DNA of 46,735 nt, taken from positions 1 through 46,735 of the forward strand of contig JAFUQP010000001.1 in the NCBI GenBank assembly GCA_017472305.1, written 5' to 3'. Positions within the stretch are counted from its first letter, which is position 1. The number at the start of each line of letters is the position of its first letter. Made by a program: the position numbers and the translations under genes. Below the pieces are notes generated by a model. The model saw only the letters and a list, made by a program, of their open reading frames with translations, was not told where the DNA came from and searched no databases. This DNA comes from Clostridia bacterium. Lineage in GTDB: Bacteria > Bacillota > Clostridia > Oscillospirales > CAG-272. Below are positions 7,344 through 14,497 of this stretch, one piece after another.

Positions 7344-9428
7344 TTACCTCTTGGTCTTGTCTTTCGGCTTTTTTCTGCCGCTTCCCGCGGAACTGAGGCG
7401 TTCAACCTCTCTTTTAATTTTTGCGGCATCCTCGCCGAAGAGTCTGTCGAGCTTTTTGCTTCTTATCGGCTTATAGGTCGCCGAAGCCCCCTTATCGGTG
7501 CGTGCCGTCTTGTTTTTACCCATTCCGACGCCGCGAGCTCTCTGCGCCGCCGTTCTGTGCGACTGTGCCTTACCACCGCGACGTTCCCTCTCGGGCGTGT
7601 ATCTTCCGCCCTCACCGAATGCAGCTCTCACAAGACAGCCCTCGGAATTACCGATAAGGTCCTCTCTGCCCGCTATCCTAAGCGCCTCTCTTACAAGGTT
7701 TCTGTTCTCGGGGCGCGCGTACTGAAGCAGCGCTCTTTGCAGCTGCTTTTCGTGATAGTCGGTCGTAACCTTGACGGGCTTGCCCGTCATAGGGTGAATA
7801 CCCGTATAGTACATTACAGTTGAAATAGTACCCGGGGTAGGATAGAAGTCCTGCACCTGCTCGGGCTGATACCCCCATTTCTTAAGCCAGAGTGCCATCT
7901 CGACGGCATCATTCATTGTTGAGCCCGGATGGCTTGACATAAGATACGGAACTATGTACTGCTCAAGCCCTGCCTCGCGGCAGAGCGCAAAATATTTTTT
8001 CTTGAAGCTCTCAAACACCTCAACGGGCGGCTTTCCCATCATCGAAAGAGCGTTGTTCGAGCAATGCTCGGGGGCGACCTTAAGCTGTCCTGAAACGTGA
8101 TGAGTGACAAGCCTTCTGAAGAAGGAATCGTCTTTATCGTAAAGAAGGTAGTCAAATCTTATTCCCGAGCGCACGAACACACGCTTAACCTTATCGAGCG
8201 ACTCGATTTTACGGAGAATTTCCATATACTCGGTGTGGTCCACAACGAGGTTCTTGCAGGGGGTCGGAGATAAGCATTTTCTCGTCGGGCAGACGCCGTC
8301 GCGCTTCTGCTTTTCGCAGGACGGATATCTGAAATTAGCCGTCGGACCGCCGACGTCGTTGATATATCCCTTGAAGTCGGGAAGCTCGGTTATGAGCTTT
8401 GCCTCGGCAAGAACGCTTTCCTCGCTTCTTGAGCGCACTTCGCGCCCCTGATGGAAGGCTATGGCGCAGAAGTTGCAGGCGCCGAAGCAGCCGCGGTTAT
8501 GCGTAATCGAGAACTTGACCTCACTTATTGCGGGAACTCCGCCAAGCGGCTCGTAATCGGGGTGATAGTTTCTTGCATAGGGGAGCGCATAGACCGCGTC
8601 AAGCTCCTCTCGCTCAAGAGGCGGCATCGGCGGATTCTGCACAAGCATTTTGTCGCCGTAATATTCTATAATCGCCTTTCCTCTTACCGAATCGGTATTT
8701 CTGTACTGCGTTGCAAAGGCTCGGGCGTACGCAGTCTTATCGGTTTTCAGCGTATCGTAATCGCCAACCTCGACCGACTCAAAGTGCACCTCGTCACCGC
8801 GCTTTGCAAGATAGACCGTGCCTCTGACGTCGCGTATTTTCTTTATCGGAACGCCTTTATCAAGAAGCTTTGCTATACGTGTCAGTATCTTCTCGCCCAT
8901 TCCGTAGGCAAGAATGTCTGCGCGCGAGTCAACGAGAATACTCCTTCTGACCCTGTCGTCCCAATAATCGTAGTGGGAGAAACGGCGAAGCGACGCTTCA
9001 AGTCCCCCAATAACGATAGGCACGTCACCGTAGACTTCGCGGATTCTGTTACAGTAAACGATAACCGCGCGGTCGGGACGCTTTCCTGCCTCACCGCCTG
9101 CGGTATAGTAATCGTAGCTGCGCTTCTTCTTTGATACCGTGTAATGGGCAACCATACTGTCAATATTACCGCCCGATACCAAAAATCCAAGTCTTGGTCT
9201 GCCAAAGCGGCAAAAGTCCTTCGTGCTTCTGAAATCCGGCTGCGAAAGAATAGCCACACGAAATCCCTCCGACTCGAGAACGCGGCTGATAATAGAAACA
9301 CCAAAGGACGGGTGGTCGACGTAAGCGTCACCCGTCACGTATACGAAATCAATCTCCGACCAATTCCTCGCCCGAACGTCCTCAGGGCTTACAGGCAGGA
9401 ATTTAAGTCTTTCAAGGCTCTCCTGCAT
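7344..9428 (-). CDS. ygiQ: YgiQ-family radical SAM protein (UPF0313)
   Basis: 694-residue protein of the YgiQ family: a cobalamin-binding-like N-terminal half, then a radical SAM core with cluster-binding Cys314, Cys318 and Cys321 in RGCFGACNFC. Typical family text includes GGLEASLRR, YDYWDDRVR and VAPEHC. The C-terminus is a basic, low-complexity tail common in this family. The reaction is unknown. The ATG at 9428 is one base beyond the hisS stop, without its own good ribosome binding site, so translation is probably coupled to hisS. It is the last gene of the mrnC-hisS-ygiQ operon. Confidence 0.92.
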   Translation of the reverse strand: MQESLERLKFLPVSPEDVRARNWSEIDFVYVTGDAYVDHPSFGVSIISRVLESEGFRVAILSQPDFRSTKDFCRFGRPRLGFLVSGGNIDSMVAHYTVSKKKRSYDYYTAGGEAGKRPDRAVIVYCNRIREVYGDVPIVIGGLEASLRRFSHYDYWDDRVRRSILVDSRADILAYGMGEKILTRIAKLLDKGVPIKKIRDVRGTVYLAKRGDEVHFESVEVGDYDTLKTDKTAYARAFATQYRNTDSVRGKAIIEYYGDKMLVQNPPMPPLEREELDAVYALPYARNYHPDYEPLGGVPAISEVKFSITHNRGCFGACNFCAIAFHQGREVRSRSEESVLAEAKLITELPDFKGYINDVGGPTANFRYPSCEKQKRDGVCPTRKCLSPTPCKNLVVDHTEYMEILRKIESLDKVKRVFVRSGIRFDYLLYDKDDSFFRRLVTHHVSGQLKVAPEHCSNNALSMMGKPPVEVFESFKKKYFALCREAGLEQYIVPYLMSSHPGSTMNDAVEMALWLKKWGYQPEQVQDFYPTPGTISTVMYYTGIHPMTGKPVKVTTDYHEKQLQRALLQYARPENRNLVREALRIAGREDLIGNSEGCLVRAAFGEGGRYTPERERRGGKAQSHRTAAQRARGVGMGKNKTARTDKGASATYKPIRSKKLDRLFGEDAAKIKREVERLSSAGSGRKKPKDKTKR

Positions 9429-9429
9429 T

Positions 9430-10671
9430 TTATATCACGAAGGAGTCGAGCGAAACCTCGCTCTGCTCGCCTGTCTGCATGTTGCGGAGCTGTGCCACTC
9501 CTGCATCTATCTCGGAATCGCCGATAATCAAGGTATATTCCGCGCCAATCTTGTTGGCGTACTTCATTTGCGCCTTAAGGCTTCTTCCGACAACGTCGCA
9601 CTCGGCATATCTGCCTGCGCGGCGAAGTCGCTCGACAATCTCAAGTCCCTTGACCATTGCCCTCTCGCCGAGAGATGCAACGTAAACCGAGGGTGTCCTT
9701 ACCGCAACCTTATCGAGTCCTCTCTCTGTCATAGCGAGAATAATTCTCGTAATACCCATACCGAAGCCAATTCCCGGAAGCTCGGGGCCTCCAAGCGAGG
9801 ATACGAGTCCGTCGTATCTTCCGCCGCCGCAGACGGTAGACTGCGCTCCGATTCCCTCAGCGATAAACTCGAACACGGTACCCGTGTAGTAATCAAGGCC
9901 TCTTACTATCGAGGAGTCCACGACGTAGTCTATTTTCATTGCGTCAAGCGAGGAACGAAGAAGCTCAAAGCTCTTCTTGCAGGTCTCACAAAGGTGGTCG
10001 ACGGTTTTCGGTGCGCCCTTGGCAATCTCGGCACACTCGGGGTTCTTACAGTCGAGAAGGCGAAGCGGATTCTTATCAAGCCTTGTCTTGCAGGTATCGC
10101 AAAGGCAGGCACTTCTCTCGCCGAAGTAATTGACGAGCGCCTCTCTGTACTTCGGGCGGCACTCCTTGCAGCCGATAGAGTTGATATGAAGCTTTACGTT
10201 ATCAAGTCCGAGGCGAAGGAGCACGGAATTGGCAAGCGAAATCGCGGTAGCATCTGCCGCAGGGCTATGCGAGCCGAACATCTCTGTGCCGAACTGGAAG
10301 AACTCGCGGCTTCTTCCCGCCTGGGGCTTCTCGTGACGGAAGCAGGAAATGATATAGTAATACTTAAGCGGCATAGGGTCGGAGCACTTGCCGTTCTCGA
10401 TTATAGCTCTTACAACCGACGCAGTTCCCTCGGGGCGAAGGGATATGCTTCTGCCCTCGTCCCTGTCGGCAAAGGTATACATCTCCTTCTGCACGACGTC
10501 GGTGGTATCACCGACACCTCTGACGAAGAGCTCGGTGTTCTCGAAGGTGGGAGTTCTTATCTCGCCGTAGCCGAACTTCTCGGCTTCCTCGCGCATAACT
10601 CCCTCAATATATCTCCAAAGCGGAGTTTCGCTCGGGAGTATGTCCATAGTTCCTTTAATTTTCTGTATCAT
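9430..10671 (-). CDS. hisS: Histidyl-tRNA synthetase
   Basis: Class II aminoacyl-tRNA synthetase of 413 residues that charges tRNA-His. Motifs: RTPTFENTELFVRGVGDTTD near the N-terminus, LRPEGTASVVRA, motif 2 CFRHEKPQAGRSREFFQFG, the histidine-specific RGLDYYTGTVFE, and motif 3 GIGFGMGITRI. A CxxC pair (CKTRLDKNPLRLLDCKNPEC) sits in the insertion domain. It begins with ATG 10671 inside the last 17 bases of mrnC, indicating coupled translation. No T-box leader is visible; expression seems to follow mrnC. Confidence 0.96.
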   Translation of the reverse strand: MIQKIKGTMDILPSETPLWRYIEGVMREEAEKFGYGEIRTPTFENTELFVRGVGDTTDVVQKEMYTFADRDEGRSISLRPEGTASVVRAIIENGKCSDPMPLKYYYIISCFRHEKPQAGRSREFFQFGTEMFGSHSPAADATAISLANSVLLRLGLDNVKLHINSIGCKECRPKYREALVNYFGERSACLCDTCKTRLDKNPLRLLDCKNPECAEIAKGAPKTVDHLCETCKKSFELLRSSLDAMKIDYVVDSSIVRGLDYYTGTVFEFIAEGIGAQSTVCGGGRYDGLVSSLGGPELPGIGFGMGITRIILAMTERGLDKVAVRTPSVYVASLGERAMVKGLEIVERLRRAGRYAECDVVGRSLKAQMKYANKIGAEYTLIIGDSEIDAGVAQLRNMQTGEQSEVSLDSFVI

Positions 10672-11077
10672 TTTCGTTCTCCTGTTCTTTATCTATCTCG
10701 GCAGAGGCAATCGAGAGCAGATGCTCAAGCCTCTCGTTATCGCCTATCCATTCAAGCATTCCGATAACAGCCTCAAAGCCCGTGGCGGCTCTGTAGTCGG
10801 CAACGCTCCTGTGCTTCGGCTTATTCAAGTGGGTGGAATTCGCGGCGCGGCGGTAAACCTCGCGCTCGTCCTCGAGAAGCTCGGGCTCAATTTTCCTCAT
10901 CATTTTCGCCTGTGCCTCTGCCGTAACGTATGAAAGCGATGCGGCGTTAAGGTCGCCGGACTTATATATTCCCCGCGAAACGAGCTTTCGCCTCACGTAC
11001 AGCGAGTGCCGCGCGTCACCGAGATAGGCAAGAGCCATTACCCCGGGCAGCTCGCAGCCAAGCCTCATCTCATGCAT
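10655..11077 (-). CDS. mrnC: Mini-ribonuclease III (23S rRNA maturation)
   Basis: 140-residue RNase III catalytic domain without a double-stranded-RNA-binding domain, the Gram-positive enzyme that trims 23S rRNA precursor ends. The active-site helix ALAYLGDARHSLYVR carries Asp21, and the second catalytic region is ATGFEAVIGML. The start at ATG 11077 is preferred over the in-frame ATG at 11092 because GGGGG lies 8 bases upstream of it, while a -10 TATAAT at 11109-11104 would start transcription about five bases before 11092. In this family mrnC often sits beside cysS; here it heads an operon with hisS. Confidence 0.88.
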   Translation of the reverse strand: MHEMRLGCELPGVMALAYLGDARHSLYVRRKLVSRGIYKSGDLNAASLSYVTAEAQAKMMRKIEPELLEDEREVYRRAANSTHLNKPKHRSVADYRAATGFEAVIGMLEWIGDNERLEHLLSIASAEIDKEQENENDTEN

Positions 11078-11103
11078 AAGCGTTACCCCCATTTTTTCAT
11101 TAC

Positions 11104-11109
11104 ATTATA
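11104..11109 (-). promoter_or_regulatory. -10 element of the mrnC-hisS-ygiQ operon
   Basis: TATAAT on the minus strand 27 bases upstream of the preferred mrnC start. The -35 is weak (TTTATA at 17-base spacing is the best match). Confidence 0.5.
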
Positions 11110-11180
11110 TTTTATCATAAATGTTATATAAAATCAATAGTATAGATGAACAATATTTCAAAGATTTTTTGATAAAGGAC

Positions 11181-11209
11181 TTGCAATTTGCGGCACTTTA
11201 TGATAAAAT
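11181..11209 (+). promoter_or_regulatory. yggS promoter (TTGCAA-17-TAAAAT)
   Basis: TTGCAA (11181-11186), 17 bases, TAAAAT (11204-11209), with a predicted start about 17 bases before the yggS ATG. It diverges from the mrnC promoter. Confidence 0.75.
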
Positions 11210-11232
11210 GAATGAGAATAGGAAAGTGTATT

Positions 11233-11925
11233 ATGGAAAATTATGTCTATATAGAAAACAATCTTAAATCCCTCACCGAGGAAATCAGCTCGCTCGCAGA
11301 AAAGGAAGGACGAAGTGTTACTCTCGTTTCGGTAACGAAGAGCGGTACCGACGAGGAGCTTATCGCGCTTTGCCGTGCGGGAGCAAGCGACGTTGGCGAG
11401 AACCGTCCTCAGGAGCTTGTGCGCCGCGGTGCGTTGCTTTCGGAGCAAGGTCTTTCGCCGAGGCTTCACGAGATAGGAAATCTTCAGAGAAACAAGGTAA
11501 AATATATCATCGACAGGGTTGCGCTTATACACTCGCTTGACTCGGAGCCGCTCGCTGCCGAGATTGACAGACAGGCAAAGCGCGTAGGCAGGAGAGTTCC
11601 GGTGCTAATCGAGATAAACTCGGGGCGCGAGGAGGCAAAGGGCGGTATTATGCCCGAATGCGCCGAGAAGTTCGCCGAGGCGGTGAGGAAATACGAAAAT
11701 CTTTCGCTCTCGGGGGTTATGACCATGGGACCGGCTCTTGACAAGGAAGAGGAGCTTCGCCCGTATTTCAGACTCACCAAAGAAATATTTGACAACCTCA
11801 AGGCAAAGGGCTATTTCGAGGGCGACGGCATACTTTCAATGGGTATGAGCGACAGCTACAGAGTAGCGATTGAAGAAGGCTCGACGCTCGTCAGAGTCGG
11901 CAGGCGACTATTCTCAAAAGAGTAA
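11233..11925 (+). CDS. yggS: YggS/YlmE family pyridoxal phosphate homeostasis protein
   Basis: 230-residue PLP-binding TIM-barrel protein of the PLPBP family, which handles free pyridoxal phosphate and influences amino acid metabolism. The PLP lysine is in LVSVTK; other family blocks are GENRPQEL, GNLQRNKVKYI, EINSGREEAKGG, LSGVMTMGP and LSMGMSDSYRVAIEEGSTLVRVG. The usual WHFIGHLQ reads LHEIGNLQ here. ATG 11233 is preferred over an upstream in-frame start at 11212 because GGAAAG sits 8 bases before it. It is first in the ylm-like cluster upstream of sepF. Confidence 0.93.
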   Translation: MENYVYIENNLKSLTEEISSLAEKEGRSVTLVSVTKSGTDEELIALCRAGASDVGENRPQELVRRGALLSEQGLSPRLHEIGNLQRNKVKYIIDRVALIHSLDSEPLAAEIDRQAKRVGRRVPVLIEINSGREEAKGGIMPECAEKFAEAVRKYENLSLSGVMTMGPALDKEEELRPYFRLTKEIFDNLKAKGYFEGDGILSMGMSDSYRVAIEEGSTLVRVGRRLFSKE

Positions 11926-11930
11926 AAAAA

Positions 11931-11946
11931 GCGCGGCAATCCGCGC
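11931..11946 (+). other. Small hairpin between yggS and sepF
   Basis: GCGCGG-CAAT-CCGCGC, a perfect six-base-pair stem just after the yggS stop. No U-tract follows (ACCGAAAGG instead), so it is not a standard terminator and may set relative sepF expression. Confidence 0.5.
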
Positions 11947-11963
11947 ACCGAAAGGATAGAAAA

Positions 11964-12377
11964 ATGTTTGAATCACTTGCAGAAAAGCTTAAGAAAATGA
12001 GAGAAACCAAGCCCCTTGAGGAGGAGGTAACCTTCAAGCCCTACGAGGAGGTTTCTGCTCCCGCGGCTCCCGAAAAGGCAGAGGAGCCACAGAGAAAGCC
12101 CACCCCTGTTATTACAGGCGCGGGTGATGCCGACGGAAATATTGAATTAAAGGTAGTTAAGCCCGCCTCGTTCGAGGAGGTAAGCGACGTCGCTGATTAT
12201 CTTCTTGAGGGCTGCACGGTAGTGCTTAACCTCGAGCTTCTCGACGCGGCATCAACCCTTCGCATGCTCGACTTCCTTAACGGAGTAACCTACTCAACCG
12301 ACGGAGACATCAAAAACGTTGCAAGGTGCACCTACATAATCACGCCTCACAACGTTGACGTATCAGACGATAAATAA
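11964..12377 (+). CDS. sepF: Cell division protein SepF
   Basis: 137-residue cytoplasmic protein that tethers FtsZ to the membrane in Gram-positives. The N-terminus MFESLAEKLKKMRE is an amphipathic helix expected to bind membrane. A charged Pro/Glu-rich linker (~20-50) follows. The C-terminal DUF552 core has LELLDAASTLRMLDFLNG and ends in TYIITPHNVDV, typical of SepF. AAAGGAT precedes the ATG. Its place between yggS and yggT matches the ylmE-sepF-ylmG order of Bacillus. Confidence 0.93.
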   Translation: MFESLAEKLKKMRETKPLEEEVTFKPYEEVSAPAAPEKAEEPQRKPTPVITGAGDADGNIELKVVKPASFEEVSDVADYLLEGCTVVLNLELLDAASTLRMLDFLNGVTYSTDGDIKNVARCTYIITPHNVDVSDDK

Positions 12378-12383
12378 GCCAAA

Positions 12384-12441
12384 GGATTTCGTGGGGGACC
12401 GACTGATAAGCCGAGTTCCCCACTGATTTTTCGGCTAATCC
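12384..12441 (+). ncRNA. Candidate H-type pseudoknot in the sepF-yggT leader
   Basis: Stem 1: GTGGGGGAC (12391-12399) pairs with GTTCCCCAC (12415-12423), nine pairs including one G-U. The 15-base loop ends in AGCCGA (12409-12414), which pairs perfectly with TCGGCT (12431-12436) downstream, giving a pseudoknot with adjoining stems. An outer helix GGATT (12384-12388) with AATCC (12437-12441) closes it. The arrangement resembles compact ligand-binding RNAs, but I do not recognise a known riboswitch class. Confidence 0.5.
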
Positions 12442-12446
12442 AAGGA

Positions 12447-12474
12447 ATGCTGTGGGTATCTTCTCACATAGCAT
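12447..12474 (+). other. Second hairpin in the yggT leader
   Basis: ATGCTGTGGG...CTCACATAGCAT forms a stem with one G-U and a small mismatch. It lies between the pseudoknot and the yggT ribosome binding site (AAAGGA, 12505-12510) and could be part of an expression platform. Confidence 0.45.
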
Positions 12475-12517
12475 CGCCATCACACAAAGCCCAAACAACC
12501 GACAAAAGGATAAAAAT

Positions 12518-12793
12518 GTGTTAAGTATACTTTACATTTTCGCAAAAACAGTGCAGGTTATTATTAGTGTTGTATCCTTTGCAATGCTTCTGCGCGCAAT
12601 TCTTCCCTTCTTTTTAAACGTTGAAGAAAGCCGCGTTTTTGCTCTGTGCTGCTTAATCTCCGAGCCGTTTGTTGCTCCTGTGAGATTCGTTATGGTAAAA
12701 CTGAATATCGGGCAGGGCTCGCCTATCGACTGGTCGTTCTTCGTGACCTATCTTCTTCTCTGGCTGCTTGAGTCCTTCCTTCCGGTTATCTAA
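12518..12793 (+). CDS. yggT: YggT/YlmG family membrane protein
   Basis: 91-residue protein with two hydrophobic segments (about 5-28 and 68-90) around the conserved loop LISEPFVAPVRFVM, as in YggT/YlmG proteins linked to division and membrane organisation. The start is GTG 12518, giving MLSILYIFAKTV, because AAAGGA lies 7 bases upstream. An ATG at 12452 is in frame but would add a hydrophilic tail overlapping the leader hairpins. It lies 12 bases upstream of lspA. Confidence 0.85.
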   Translation: MLSILYIFAKTVQVIISVVSFAMLLRAILPFFLNVEESRVFALCCLISEPFVAPVRFVMVKLNIGQGSPIDWSFFVTYLLLWLLESFLPVI

Positions 12794-12805
12794 AGGAGTT
12801 TTTCT

Positions 12806-13321
12806 ATGAATATAGAGATATTTAAGAAGCGCACGCCGCTTGAATACGTTATATACACTTCAATAATAGTCGTTGGAGTGCTACTCGACCAGCTGACGAA
12901 GCTTTTATCGGTAAAGTTCCTCATGCCGCTTCATACCGTTCCGATAATCAAGGACGTTCTTCACCTCACTTACGTCGAAAACACAGGTGCGGCATTCGGT
13001 ATGCTAAAGGACCACAGATGGATTTTCATAGTCACCTCGACGGTCACAATTGTTGCTATACTTTTGTACCTCTATCTCGGCCATGCGGAGTCCATGCTCT
13101 ACGGAATATCGCTTTCCATGATTTGCTCGGGCGGAATAGGTAATATGATTGACCGCTTGGCTCTCGGCTACGTCGTAGATTTTATAGACTTCAGACTTAT
13201 TAACTTCGCGGTGTTCAACGGTGCAGATTCCTTTGTAACCGTCGGCGCTGGAATTCTTATTCTTGCTCTTATCCTCGATATGAAAAAGGAAATAGCAAAA
13301 TCCAGAGGTGCGGACAAATGA
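12806..13321 (+). CDS. lspA: Lipoprotein signal peptidase (signal peptidase II)
   Basis: 171-residue, four-helix membrane aspartyl protease that removes signal peptides from prolipoproteins. Conserved blocks: DQLTKLL, ENTGAAFGML, GGIGNMIDR and VVDFIDFR, then FNGAD where most homologues have FNIAD. The catalytic dyad is likely Asp125 (VVD) and Asp141 (GAD). The prolipoproteins at 18099 and 25890 are candidate substrates. AAAGGAG precedes the ATG. The stop overlaps the rluD start by four bases (ATGA). Confidence 0.95.
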   Translation: MNIEIFKKRTPLEYVIYTSIIVVGVLLDQLTKLLSVKFLMPLHTVPIIKDVLHLTYVENTGAAFGMLKDHRWIFIVTSTVTIVAILLYLYLGHAESMLYGISLSMICSGGIGNMIDRLALGYVVDFIDFRLINFAVFNGADSFVTVGAGILILALILDMKKEIAKSRGADK

Positions 13322-14259
13322 CCGTAACGGTAGATGCAGGCTTTGTCGGTATGCGGCTTGACGCCTTCGTTTCATCTGTGTCGGAAAGGTCGCGCTCGCA
13401 GGCTGCAAGGCTTATTGAAGATGGACTTATCCTTGTAAATTCCGCACCCGTGAGCAAAAAATACGCTGTAAAGCTTGGCGACGAGGTCGAAATTTCGACC
13501 CCGGAAATCAAGGAGTGCGAGGCGCTCCCCGAGAACATTCCTCTCGACGTCATATACGAGGACGAATACATAATTGTTATCAACAAGCCGTCAGGAATGG
13601 TAGTACACCCTGCACCGGGCAATTATTCCGGAACGCTGGTAAATGCTCTGCTCTATCACTGCAAGGACTCCCTATCGGGAGTTGGCGGTGTTATGCGTCC
13701 CGGTATCGTGCACCGCATTGACAAGGACACCTCGGGTCTGCTTGTGGTTGCGAAGTGTGATGAGGCGCACAACGCCCTCTCCGAGGAGCTGAAATACCAC
13801 GGAATTGAGCGCGAATACAGGGCTCTTGTGGTTGGCGGCTTTTCCACCGACTCGGGAACTGTCAATTACCCGATAGGCAGGCACCAGGTTGACCGAAAGA
13901 AAATGGCTGTAATCCGTGACGGCACGGGCTCCTCGCGCGAGGCTGTAACCCACTACGAGGTGCTTGAGCGCTTCGGCAGTATTTCCTACCTTGCCTTGAA
14001 GCTTGAAACCGGCAGAACGCATCAGATAAGAGTTCACATGTCCTACACAGGTCACCCGCTGCTCGGTGACGAGGTTTACAAAAAGGCAAAAACTCAATTC
14101 GAGATAAAGCACCCCTCACTGTTCGACGGTCAGGCGCTTCACGCTCGAAGACTTACACTTACTCACCCAAAAACCGGCGAGCGTATGACCTTTGAATGTC
14201 CGTTGCCCAAAAAATTTGAGGAAGCACTGCGCATTCTGCGCTCGGAGAGTGCTCTATAA
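13318..14259 (+). CDS. rluD: Ribosomal large subunit pseudouridine synthase, RluD family
   Basis: 313-residue enzyme that isomerises uridines to pseudouridine in 23S rRNA. An N-terminal S4 RNA-binding domain (residues ~10-60) precedes the RluA-type catalytic domain. The catalytic Asp135 lies in GIVHRIDKDTSGLL, and ETGRTHQIRVHM is the conserved C-terminal motif. It overlaps lspA by four bases, so translation is coupled, and is followed by a terminator. lspA-rluD adjacency is common in Firmicutes. RluD versus another RluA-subfamily member cannot be settled here. Confidence 0.93.
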   Translation: MTVTVDAGFVGMRLDAFVSSVSERSRSQAARLIEDGLILVNSAPVSKKYAVKLGDEVEISTPEIKECEALPENIPLDVIYEDEYIIVINKPSGMVVHPAPGNYSGTLVNALLYHCKDSLSGVGGVMRPGIVHRIDKDTSGLLVVAKCDEAHNALSEELKYHGIEREYRALVVGGFSTDSGTVNYPIGRHQVDRKKMAVIRDGTGSSREAVTHYEVLERFGSISYLALKLETGRTHQIRVHMSYTGHPLLGDEVYKKAKTQFEIKHPSLFDGQALHARRLTLTHPKTGERMTFECPLPKKFEEALRILRSESAL

Positions 14260-14276
14260 CAAGTCGCAATACCAAA

Positions 14277-14310
14277 AAAACGGAGATTCCTTTCACGGCA
14301 TCTCCGTTTT
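14277..14310 (+). terminator. Rho-independent terminator after rluD
   Basis: AAAACGGAGAT (14277-14287) pairs perfectly with ATCTCCGTTTT (14300-14310) around a 12-base loop and ends in a short T-run. Confidence 0.85.
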
Positions 14311-14395
14311 ACTACGAAGGACTTGGATTGCTTCCATCAACCCGAGCAACAAATTAGAATCGGCGAAAAGCACACAAATTCTGGCGATTTCTCCA

Positions 14396-14424
14396 TTGAA
14401 GTTATTGCGAGTATGATTTAAAAT
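14396..14424 (+). promoter_or_regulatory. Candidate promoter of the DUF4091 gene
   Basis: TTGAAG (14396-14401), a 17-base spacer and TAAAAT (14419-14424), about 70 bases upstream of the start codon. Confidence 0.6.
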
Positions 14425-14497
14425 TATAGTAGCAAAAGACGGTAGGCTCTACGGGATATTATTTAGTATCCGTATTAGCTATGAAAGGGTTATTTCT

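Noticed and set aside
11078-11092. Earlier start for mrnC at ATG 11092
   Set aside because: The predicted transcription start would leave almost no leader, and the GGGGG ribosome binding site lies after this ATG.
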